A stretch of DNA of 43,439 nucleotides, taken from contig CACWHK010000027.1 in the NCBI GenBank assembly GCA_902760755.1, forward strand, positions 1 to 43,439, read 5' to 3'. Source of the stretch: an uncultured Lachnospiraceae bacterium. Lineage in GTDB: Bacteria > Bacillota > Clostridia > Lachnospirales > Lachnospiraceae. The notes under the pieces were generated by a model that did not search any database, was not told the DNA's origin, and saw nothing but the letters and a program-made list of their open reading frames with translations. The first letter of the stretch is position 1. Every line of letters starts with the position of its first letter. Of the stretch, positions 25,335 through 32,818 are shown piece after piece. A program made the translations under genes and the position numbers.

Positions 25335-26409
25335 GAAAAGAAGCATAGGTCAGATTCTCGGGCCTCTGGCCATCCCTCTGATCGCCATCGGTATCCTGGT
25401 GATCTTTAACCTGATCCGCGATCCGGAGTTCTTCAGTATCGTGATCAAGCATAATAATGACGGAAATGCGGTGCTTGCCGGAAACCTGATCAGTATCGTC
25501 AACGGTGCAAGCGAGCTTGCAATCCTGGCCATGGGTATGACGATCGTTACGGCAGCCTGCGGCGGACAGGATATCAGCGTCGGCGCTGCGGCAGCCATCG
25601 CGGGAAGTATGTTCGTAAAGATCCTGAAGTCTGCAGAGTCCATCTCCGGTGGAACCGTTGTTCTTGCATTTATCTGTGCATGCCTGATCGCCATGGTATT
25701 CGGCGCATTTAACGGAACACTGGTTGCGATCTTCAAGATACAACCGATGATAGCCACGTTGATCCTATATACCTGTGGACGGTCCATCGCTTACTGGATC
25801 AACGGCGGTGCGACACCATCCGTGGAAAGTCCCATCATCAAAGCATGGGGAAGCTTTATCCCCGGAATCCCGATCCCGACACCGGTATTGATCGTAATCC
25901 TTATGGCGATCATCTTCGGTCTGCTGTTTAAGTTTACCTCACTTCGACTGTTCACACAGTCGGTAGGTATCAATGAAAGCGCTGCAAAGCTGAACGGTAT
26001 CAATGCAACATGGATCAAGCTACTTTCCTTTATCATCCTGGGTGTATGCGTGGCAGTGGCAGGAACCATCGGCGTAAGCCGTCTGGGACTCATCAACCAC
26101 GAAACGCTGCTTCTGGATGTGGAGATGGATACGATCCTTGCAGTAGCCATCGGCGGCAACAGCCTGGGCGGTGGACGGTTCCGACTCAGCGGAAGTATCA
26201 TCGGAGCCTATGTTATCCAGATGCTTACCATCACTCTTTATGCGATGAAGGTTCCTTCTACCGATGTAAAAGCCTATAAGGCGATCGTGATCGTAATCCT
26301 GGTAGTGATCGGTTCTCCGGTCGTAAAGAAGAAATTCTCGAAGTTTGTCGGAGATCTTCGCAGGAAAAGAGCTGCAAGATCTGAAAACTCGGAGAAAGGA
26401 GCTGCATAA
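25327..26409 (+). CDS. ytfT: Sugar ABC transporter permease (YtfT-like)
   Basis: Membrane permease of the BPD_transp_2 family, 360 residues, with about ten hydrophobic helices. AILAMGMTIVTAACGGQDISVGA, here in two overlapping parts (AILAMGMTIV and GGQDISVGA), FNGTLVAIFKIQPMIATLIL and DAILAV-like EMDTILAVAIGGNSLGGG match E. coli YtfT closely. It would form the channel as a heterodimer with the next permease. Basic C-terminal tail. Confidence 0.93.
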   Translation: MSKKRSIGQILGPLAIPLIAIGILVIFNLIRDPEFFSIVIKHNNDGNAVLAGNLISIVNGASELAILAMGMTIVTAACGGQDISVGAAAAIAGSMFVKILKSAESISGGTVVLAFICACLIAMVFGAFNGTLVAIFKIQPMIATLILYTCGRSIAYWINGGATPSVESPIIKAWGSFIPGIPIPTPVLIVILMAIIFGLLFKFTSLRLFTQSVGINESAAKLNGINATWIKLLSFIILGVCVAVAGTIGVSRLGLINHETLLLDVEMDTILAVAIGGNSLGGGRFRLSGSIIGAYVIQMLTITLYAMKVPSTDVKAYKAIVIVILVVIGSPVVKKKFSKFVGDLRRKRAARSENSEKGAA

Positions 26410-26412
26410 AGA

Positions 26413-27444
26413 ATGGAAGACTTTAAGATCAAAAAAAGAGAACCATTTTCCGACACAAAGCTCCTGATGACGATCACCATATGTATCTTCTTTGGCATGT
26501 ATATCCTTGCCATGATCTTTCTGAAGGGCGGTTTCCTGCATTTTCAGCAGATCGGGGATCTTCTGAATGACAATACGAGTCTCATCATCGTTGCCTGCGC
26601 GCTGACCATCGTCATGATCGGCGGAGGTATCGATATCAGTGTAGGCGCGGTAACCTCCCTCGTTGTTATGAGCTGTGTCATGTACCTGAACAACGGCGGA
26701 AATATCTTCGTATCTATTCTGCTTGCGCTTGGCATCGGCCTGGCCTTCGGCGTGGTACAGGGCTTCCTGATCAGTTATCTGGAGATCCAGCCGTTTATCG
26801 TAACCTTGGCGGGTATGTTCTTCGCCCGGGGCATGACGACCATCCTTTCGGATAACCCGCTGAAGGTGGAGCATGAAGGCTTCAAGTCCCTGATGAGCTC
26901 CAAGATCTCGGTTCCCTGGATGGGATATACGGCGAATAACGGAAACAATATCCCGCTCACCATCGAGATCGGCGTCATCGTGGCAATCCTCTGTGTTATT
27001 GCGGTATTCTTCCTGCTCAGGAAGTTCCGCCTGGGCCGTAACTTCTACGCCATCGGCGGAAATCAGACCAGCGCTATGATGCTTGGTATCAATGTTAAGA
27101 GAACCCGGTTCCTCAGCTACGTGATCAGCGGACTTCTCTGCGGTATCGCAGGTTACTGCTTCATGATGCATACCGGCGCAGGAAATGCAACGAATGCGGC
27201 AGGTATGGAGATGAACGCCATCGCTTCGGCGATCATCGGCGGAACCCTCCTTACCGGTGGTGTCGGAAGTGTGATCGGAACCTTCTTCGGAACTATGACA
27301 CTTACCACCATCAAGAAGATCGTTGTATCCAGTGGTCTGAATGATCCGTGGTGGCAGAGTATCACCACCGGTGGTATGCTTTGCTTCTTCATCATCCTGC
27401 AGTCTGTGGTGCTGAAGAGAAGACAGAAGAAAAGAGCCCTCTAG
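26413..27444 (+). CDS. yjfF: Sugar ABC transporter permease (YjfF-like)
   Basis: Second permease of the importer, 343 residues, several transmembrane helices. MIGGGIDISVGAVTSL, IQPFIVTLAGMFFARGM, FYAIGGNQTSAMMLGI and NAIASAIIGGTLLTGGVG align well with E. coli YjfF. It starts three bases after the previous stop and ends in a basic tail. A strong terminator follows. Confidence 0.93.
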   Translation: MEDFKIKKREPFSDTKLLMTITICIFFGMYILAMIFLKGGFLHFQQIGDLLNDNTSLIIVACALTIVMIGGGIDISVGAVTSLVVMSCVMYLNNGGNIFVSILLALGIGLAFGVVQGFLISYLEIQPFIVTLAGMFFARGMTTILSDNPLKVEHEGFKSLMSSKISVPWMGYTANNGNNIPLTIEIGVIVAILCVIAVFFLLRKFRLGRNFYAIGGNQTSAMMLGINVKRTRFLSYVISGLLCGIAGYCFMMHTGAGNATNAAGMEMNAIASAIIGGTLLTGGVGSVIGTFFGTMTLTTIKKIVVSSGLNDPWWQSITTGGMLCFFIILQSVVLKRRQKKRAL

Positions 27445-27479
27445 CGTATAGAGGCAGAAAATATTATAACCCCCCTTTT

Positions 27480-27507
27480 CCGGCCGGGACCGTTCCCGGC
27501 CGGTTTT
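27480..27507 (+). terminator. Terminator of the sugar transporter operon
   Basis: Perfect 10-base stem CCGGCCGGGA (27480-27489) with TCCCGGCCGG (27494-27503), four-base loop, then TTTT and more Ts. Confidence 0.92.
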
Positions 27508-27584
27508 CCTTTGTCCGAAGGTTTGAGACTGAGTTCCTTTATTTTATGTCATTAGAAAAAAAGAGTGTATATTCATACATTTTT

Positions 27585-27593
27585 TGGTATAAT
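27585..27593 (+). promoter_or_regulatory. Extended -10 promoter for the HD-GYP gene
   Basis: TGGTATAAT at 27585-27593, 50 bases before the ATG. The -35 region is poor, as is common for extended -10 promoters. Confidence 0.6.
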
Positions 27594-27643
27594 ATCAAGC
27601 AGAGGTATTTGTTCGGAAAAAATAACGGTATAAGGGGGCATAT

Positions 27644-28879
27644 ATGGAGAAAAAGTTTACAAGTAAGCGCGCGGTAGCGAGTGTATTTGCAAATGCACTG
27701 AACCTTCTGGCAGAGGGTACTCCCTACCATCAGCAGCAGACGGCTTATCTCGCGTACCGGATGGCAAATGAGCTCGGATATTCGGAGGAAGACCGGATCG
27801 AGATCATCTGGGACGCGCTTATGTATGATGTGGGAAGTGTTATCCTTCCGGAGGGAAAGGATTACAGCTTTCAGGAGCTTTCCGCCGCGGGACTGAATAT
27901 GGTCGGTGATGTGCAGCAGCTGCAGTTTGTGCGCCGCATGTTCCAGGCAGGACAGGCAGAGCAGGGCGGAGATCCTGCATATGAGGTGCTTTCCAAGGAG
28001 GCTCGCTTCTCGGAGATCATCGATCTCTCCCGCAGAGTATCCAAGCTGCTTCGGCAGGATGATGCGGCACTGAACCAGGTGGAGGATATCTGTGAGACCA
28101 TCTCGAACCTGGCAGGAAAGGAGCTGAACTCCTGGGCTGTTGAGTGCTTCCTGCGCGTGGCAAAGATCGAGTTTATCTGGATGGATCTTTTGCATCAGCC
28201 GGAGGTTGTTCTTACCTATATCCCCGGCGGGCTGGATCTTTCCCTGGACGAGGCTATCGAGCTGGCACGGTTTATGTCCCGTGTCATCGACTTCCGCAGC
28301 TCCTATACGGCAGCACACTCCGTGGGCGTGGCAGTTTCTTCCGTACGTCTTGCAGAGATCATGGGCATGTCCGAGGATGAGTGCAAGATGATGCTGATCG
28401 CAGGCTACGTACACGATATCGGAAAGCTGAAGGTTCCGAAGTCCATCCTGGAGAAGGGCGAGAAGCTGACCGACGAAGAGTTCAATATCGTGAAGGAATA
28501 CGCATACTACACCAACCTTCTTCTGAAGGATGTACCGGGCTTCGAGCAGATCGGACGCTGGGCTGCTCTTCACCATGAGAAGCTGAATGGCTTCGGATAT
28601 CCCTTTGGTCTGAAGGCAGGGGACATCCCCATGGGCGCACAGATTCTGGCTGTTGCGGATATCTTCTCCGCACTGGGAGAGGTTCGTGCATACCGTCAGA
28701 GCCTGGAGAAGGAAGCGGTTATGAAGACCCTGGCAGAGAGTATCGAGAAGGGCGCGGTTTCCGGCTATATCGTAGAGCTCATGCTGAAGAACTTCGATGA
28801 TATTTTTACGATCCGTGACGAGGAAGTGCGAAAGGAGAGTGCACGCTACACCGCATCTCTGGTTGACGCGGAGGAGTAA
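27644..28879 (+). CDS. HD-GYP domain phosphodiesterase with degenerate N-terminal HD domain
   Basis: Probable cyclic-di-GMP hydrolase, 411 residues, no membrane segment. The C-terminal half (about 205-390) has His225, HDIGK at 257-261 and the diagnostic HHEKLNGFGYP at 310-320, so the active site looks intact. The N-terminal part (about 10-140) resembles a second HD domain in layout (YHQQQTAYLAYRMANELG, then ALMYDVG), but the HD pair is replaced by Tyr-Asp, suggesting a sensory or structural pseudo-domain. AAGGGGG precedes ATG 27644. It is a single-gene unit between two terminators. Confidence 0.9.
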   Translation: MEKKFTSKRAVASVFANALNLLAEGTPYHQQQTAYLAYRMANELGYSEEDRIEIIWDALMYDVGSVILPEGKDYSFQELSAAGLNMVGDVQQLQFVRRMFQAGQAEQGGDPAYEVLSKEARFSEIIDLSRRVSKLLRQDDAALNQVEDICETISNLAGKELNSWAVECFLRVAKIEFIWMDLLHQPEVVLTYIPGGLDLSLDEAIELARFMSRVIDFRSSYTAAHSVGVAVSSVRLAEIMGMSEDECKMMLIAGYVHDIGKLKVPKSILEKGEKLTDEEFNIVKEYAYYTNLLLKDVPGFEQIGRWAALHHEKLNGFGYPFGLKAGDIPMGAQILAVADIFSALGEVRAYRQSLEKEAVMKTLAESIEKGAVSGYIVELMLKNFDDIFTIRDEEVRKESARYTASLVDAEE

Positions 28880-28933
28880 GGAACGTAAATGGCTCAGCCA
28901 TTCGGGGCTGTACGTCATCAATGAATAGGAATA

Positions 28934-28970
28934 CGCGGGTGGATGCTTGATTTGATCCGCCCGCGTTTTT
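28934..28970 (+). terminator. Terminator after the HD-GYP gene
   Basis: An 11-base stem, CGCGGGTGGAT (28934-28944) with ATCCGCCCGCG (28955-28965, one G-T pair), followed by five Ts. Confidence 0.9.
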
Positions 28971-29043
28971 CACTTGATACCGGGAACTGTATGTCATTCT
29001 GCGTGCGTCAGCACGAAGAATCCCGTCAAAGAGAAGAAGAACC

Positions 29044-30411
29044 ATGAAAGTAAACGGAAAACAGGATCGCTATACCATGATGACGGAGACGCCGGTTCCC
29101 GGGCTTATAACGAAGCTTGCGATACCGACGATCATCAGTATGCTCGTCACCGGACTCTATAATATGGCGGACACCTACTTCGTCGGGCAGATTCCGGACA
29201 AGGGAACCATGGCCACCGCAGCCGTGGGGATCGTCTTCCCCATGATGGCCGTGATCCAGGCTCTGGGCTTCATGTTCGGTCAGGGCTCCGGAAACTTTCT
29301 GGCACGCATGCTGGGCGCAGGAAAGAAGAGGGAAGCCTCGGAGATGGCCTCCACCGGCTTCGCCCTGGCGCTGATCTGCGGTATCCTGGTGATGGCCCTC
29401 GGACAGATCTTCCTCCGCCCCATGGCAGAGTTTCTGGCCTCCGGTGACGTGGACGGTGAGACCATCGACCTTACCATGCAGTATGCACGGATCATCCTGA
29501 TCGGTTCTCCCTTCATGATGTGTCAGTTCGTGGTCAACAACCAGCTTCGCTTCCAGGGAAGTGCAACCTACGCCATGGTGGGGCTTGTGGCCGGCGCGGT
29601 GATCAACGTGGGACTGGATCCCCTGCTGATCCTGGGACTGGATTTGGGCGTCACAGGCGCGGCCATCGCAACCATTTCCGGTCAGGTGATCAGCTTCTTC
29701 ATCCTGCTGGCAGGAAGCCGGAGAGGCGAGAATATCAAGCTCAGCATACGAAATGTAAAGATCAACGGCTATTATATCCTGCAGGTACTGAACGGCGGTA
29801 TCCCTTCCCTGATCCGTCAGGGCATGACAGCCATCGCTTCCATCCTTCTGAACCGGGCAGCCGGGCAGTACGGACAGGAAGCAGCCATCGCCGGTATGTC
29901 CATCGTTACACGTGTCCTCATGCTTATGGTATCTGCCATGATCGGCTTCGGTCAGGGCTATCAGCCTGTCTGCTCCTTCAACTACGGAGCCGGGCGGAAG
30001 GATCGGGTACGGCAGGGCTTCTGGTTCTGCTTCCGGTGGGGCACGGCAGTCCTCTCGGGACTGGCGCTGCTCTGTATCATCTTCGCACCTGAGGTGGTCA
30101 GTCTCTTCCGGGATGATCCGGATGTTGTGGAGGTGGGAAGCGTGGCCCTCCGGTACCAGGCTGCAACCCTGCCCCTTCTTGCCCCCATCGTCATGATCAA
30201 CATGATGCTTCAGTCCATCGGAAAGGGCGTGAAGGCATCCATCACATCCTCCTCCCGAAGCGGGATCTTCTTTATCCCTGCGATTTTGATCCTGCCGCAT
30301 TTCTTCGGACTGACCGGCGTGGAGATCGCACAGGCGGTGGCGGATGTCTGCTCCATCTTCCTGGCCATGCCCCTGGCTATCTCGGAGCTTCGGAAGATGC
30401 GGGATCCATAG
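29044..30411 (+). CDS. MATE-family multidrug/toxin exporter
   Basis: Cation-coupled efflux protein of the MATE family, 455 residues, with about twelve hydrophobic helices. PVPGLITKLAIPTIISMLV, NMADTYFVGQI, AIMG-type FMFGQGSGNFLARMLGAG and MLMVSAMIGFGQGYQPV are typical. The ribosome site before ATG 29044 is weak (AGAAGAAG); a second Met at 29077 is an alternative. It follows a terminator, so it should have its own promoter, which I could not identify. The substrate cannot be predicted. Confidence 0.92.
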   Translation: MKVNGKQDRYTMMTETPVPGLITKLAIPTIISMLVTGLYNMADTYFVGQIPDKGTMATAAVGIVFPMMAVIQALGFMFGQGSGNFLARMLGAGKKREASEMASTGFALALICGILVMALGQIFLRPMAEFLASGDVDGETIDLTMQYARIILIGSPFMMCQFVVNNQLRFQGSATYAMVGLVAGAVINVGLDPLLILGLDLGVTGAAIATISGQVISFFILLAGSRRGENIKLSIRNVKINGYYILQVLNGGIPSLIRQGMTAIASILLNRAAGQYGQEAAIAGMSIVTRVLMLMVSAMIGFGQGYQPVCSFNYGAGRKDRVRQGFWFCFRWGTAVLSGLALLCIIFAPEVVSLFRDDPDVVEVGSVALRYQAATLPLLAPIVMINMMLQSIGKGVKASITSSSRSGIFFIPAILILPHFFGLTGVEIAQAVADVCSIFLAMPLAISELRKMRDP

Positions 30412-30535
30412 TCCGATTTTGTCGGTAGTTTATGTGGTATTTTTCTGATAGACGGGAGGGTGGTTCTTCCGCTATTCTGAAGATGTCCGTTATTCGGGCG
30501 GAGCATTTCCTAAGAAGCATAAAGAGGAGTTGGTT

Positions 30536-32035
30536 ATGGATCTTCGAAAGATAAATGTTGATACCGGACGGTTTGACCGTGAGGCTGTGACGGCAGTCCG
30601 CCGTGTGAAGCTTACCCCTGCGCAGTGTGCGCTGGATCTGGGGGACGGAAGCGAGCGCGGAGAGTATGTGAATCAGGATTATATCCTGAACCGGCTGGGC
30701 AGGCCCCACCGGAATATCGGTCTCATGTATACCTACTATCCGAATGACAAGGAATGGCCGTCGCGCAGCAGTGAGGCCTACCCTGATATGGAGGTTCACG
30801 GACAGTGGGACTATCCTTATGATGATTATTATCCCTATACGGGCGGGATTGGCGGAAGCCTCCTGGGACAGCCCTTCGAGCAGATGCGGGACATCCGCAG
30901 GCACGGGCAGGATGTGACTCTGACCCTTACTGCAGACTGCTCCCTTACGGATGAGCAGATCCGGGCAGTGGCGCGGGATCTTCGGATCTTCGGACGCATG
31001 CGTCTTCGTCTTAATCATGAGTGCGCGGGCCGTTGGTTCACCCACAGCCGCCGCTTCTCCTATCAGGAGGTGGGAGACTTCTTCGTACGCTTCTCTAAGA
31101 TCGTGAAGGAGGAGGCGCCGAACGTCAGCATGGTATTCTGCTCCGGCATCGTGGATCCGGAGGGAGAGCTCCCCTTCAAGGAGGAATTCCGTGAGGCATA
31201 CCGGATCGCGGATGTATGGTCTGCGGATAAGTACTTCGCCCTGCATTTTGGCTGGCCCTTCGATATCTGCGAGAAGGGAGACCTGACCTTTGTGGCAGAG
31301 CCCCTTGACGTGTATCTGGAGCATGTGGAAGAGACGGTGAAGCAGCTGATCGAGGTGGGAGACGGAAGACAGCGTCCCTTCTCGGCCAGCGAGTTCAATA
31401 TCGACGGAGATGTGACCGGACCGGTGGCACAGGGCGAGAGCCTGCTCCGATTTGCGGATTATATGGAGAAGGAGCGTCCGAACTGGATGTTCAGTCTCTC
31501 CATGTATCAGTTCCGGGACCGCGGACGTCTGGGTCTGGAGATCGAGGATCCGAACAATCCGGAGGTGGGCATCGAGCAGCCTCTGATGGAGGATTATAAG
31601 AGTGTGATGAAGCGTCCCTTCTTCCGGCCGGGCATCCGGGAGATCGAAGTCCTGGAGGGGACAGAAAGGATTCCCATGCGCTGGGGCAGTGCGGAGGATT
31701 CCGAAGGGATCGAGATGAAGGTCCGGATGGAGGGAACTCCCGTGTTCTTCGAGCTGGCATTTCCGAAGGAAGCGAACCTCATGTTCTCGGTGAATGACCG
31801 CTGGTTCTACAAGGCTCCCGGCGTTACCGTGATCGATGCCATGCCCGCCTTCTTCGGTCGGGACGCAAAGCCGGTTACCGCAGGGGATGAGATCAGTATC
31901 CTGGTCTTCGCACCTCCGGCAGACGGAGAAAACCCGGAGTCAGACCGCGCAGACTGGGCCACGGATTACTACACGGAGCTGGCAGAGCTGCCGCGTCTTC
32001 GCGTCCGCTACGAGCCCTGTCTTCGGGTGGATTAA
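30536..32035 (+). CDS. Putative TIM-barrel glycoside hydrolase, GH26-like
   Basis: About 499 residues without a signal peptide, so probably cytoplasmic. RLRLNHECAGRWF (156-168) resembles the acid/base segment of GH26 mannanases and related clan A enzymes, making Glu162 the candidate acid/base. FSASEFNID around 282-290 gives Glu286 as candidate nucleophile. The spacing of about 124 residues fits a beta/alpha barrel. The last 150 residues look like a beta-rich accessory domain. Family assignment is from motifs only. ATG 30536 has AGAGGAG at 30523-30529; a TTG at 30530 is less likely. Confidence 0.65.
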   Translation: MDLRKINVDTGRFDREAVTAVRRVKLTPAQCALDLGDGSERGEYVNQDYILNRLGRPHRNIGLMYTYYPNDKEWPSRSSEAYPDMEVHGQWDYPYDDYYPYTGGIGGSLLGQPFEQMRDIRRHGQDVTLTLTADCSLTDEQIRAVARDLRIFGRMRLRLNHECAGRWFTHSRRFSYQEVGDFFVRFSKIVKEEAPNVSMVFCSGIVDPEGELPFKEEFREAYRIADVWSADKYFALHFGWPFDICEKGDLTFVAEPLDVYLEHVEETVKQLIEVGDGRQRPFSASEFNIDGDVTGPVAQGESLLRFADYMEKERPNWMFSLSMYQFRDRGRLGLEIEDPNNPEVGIEQPLMEDYKSVMKRPFFRPGIREIEVLEGTERIPMRWGSAEDSEGIEMKVRMEGTPVFFELAFPKEANLMFSVNDRWFYKAPGVTVIDAMPAFFGRDAKPVTAGDEISILVFAPPADGENPESDRADWATDYYTELAELPRLRVRYEPCLRVD

Positions 32036-32091
32036 GGCTATTAGACAAACCACGTGAAATGTACATTTTCGCGTTATAACCATCGGATTTC

Positions 32092-32120
32092 TTGTAAAAT
32101 CAGAGCATGTGTGGTAGAAT
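32092..32120 (+). promoter_or_regulatory. Promoter for the small lipoprotein gene
   Basis: TTGTAA (32092-32097) and TAGAAT (32115-32120), 17-base spacer, with TGG extending the -10. It overlaps the inverted repeat at 32096-32138. Confidence 0.55.
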
Positions 32121-32138
32121 CTTCTATGCTCTGATTTT
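32096..32138. terminator. Long inverted repeat, terminator or operator
   Basis: Perfect 13-base arms, AAAATCAGAGCAT (32096-32108) and ATGCTCTGATTTT (32126-32138), around a 17-base loop. The A-run before and T-run after make it a plausible bidirectional terminator for the glycosidase gene. It also encloses the -10 element of a promoter-like sequence, so it could be an operator. Confidence 0.65.
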
Positions 32139-32170
32139 CATTTAACAACGGAAAGGAAAGGATGGTTTTT

Positions 32171-32722
32171 ATGAAGAAGAGAGTATTATCTGCAGTTCTT
32201 GTACTTTGCATGGGTGCATGCCTTGTGGCCTGCGGTGACAGCAAGTCCGATAACACGGGTGCAACTGAGGCAGCAACCAGCGCGGTAACCGAGGCTCCGG
32301 CTACGGAAGCAGCACCGGCCGGTCTTACCATCGCATCTACCGAGACCTGGGGTGATTACACTGTAGGCATTCCGGAGGGCTGGACATTCCGTAAGGGAGA
32401 TGCATTCAGTGACACAGATACAACCTGCTGCTCCGTAAAGAAGTCCGATTTCTCCTATATCAGCTTCACCATGGAGAAGGAAGATCTCTACATGAAGAAG
32501 TATGAGCAGAACAAGGCAACCTACACCAACGAGCAGGTGGATGTTTCCGGTAAGTACGGTGATATCGACTGGACCGGCTTCCAGTACAGTGATGGCTGGG
32601 GCGGATACGGCTTCGAGCTTTACGCAAAGGCAAACAACAAGCCGGTACGCGTTTCCTGCGCAGGCTTCAAGTTTGACAGCGCTGAGGCGAAGGCTGTGCT
32701 TGAGTCTCTGAAGATTAAATAA
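32171..32722 (+). CDS. Small secreted lipoprotein of unknown function
   Basis: About 183 residues. A lysine-led signal peptide (MKKRVLSAVLVL) ends in the lipobox LVAC, giving lipid attachment near Cys20. An Ala/Thr/Glu-rich tether (22-50) precedes a compact domain with several aromatic residues and two Cys. ATG 32171 is supported by AAAGGA at 32157-32162; an earlier ATG (32162) is inside that site. Promoter upstream and terminator downstream make it a single-gene unit. Family not recognised. Confidence 0.88.
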   Translation: MKKRVLSAVLVLCMGACLVACGDSKSDNTGATEAATSAVTEAPATEAAPAGLTIASTETWGDYTVGIPEGWTFRKGDAFSDTDTTCCSVKKSDFSYISFTMEKEDLYMKKYEQNKATYTNEQVDVSGKYGDIDWTGFQYSDGWGGYGFELYAKANNKPVRVSCAGFKFDSAEAKAVLESLKIK

Positions 32723-32738
32723 CAACCGGATGAAGAAT

Positions 32739-32768
32739 GCCCGCCGAGTGATCGGCGGGCGTTTTTTT
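32739..32768 (+). terminator. Terminator after the small lipoprotein gene
   Basis: Perfect 9-base stem GCCCGCCGA (32739-32747) with TCGGCGGGC (32752-32760), loop GTGA, then G and seven Ts. Confidence 0.93.
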
Positions 32769-32818
32769 GTATGAGGGGGACCCGTCATTGCCGGGGGGAT
32801 GAGGCCGATGACAGGTTG

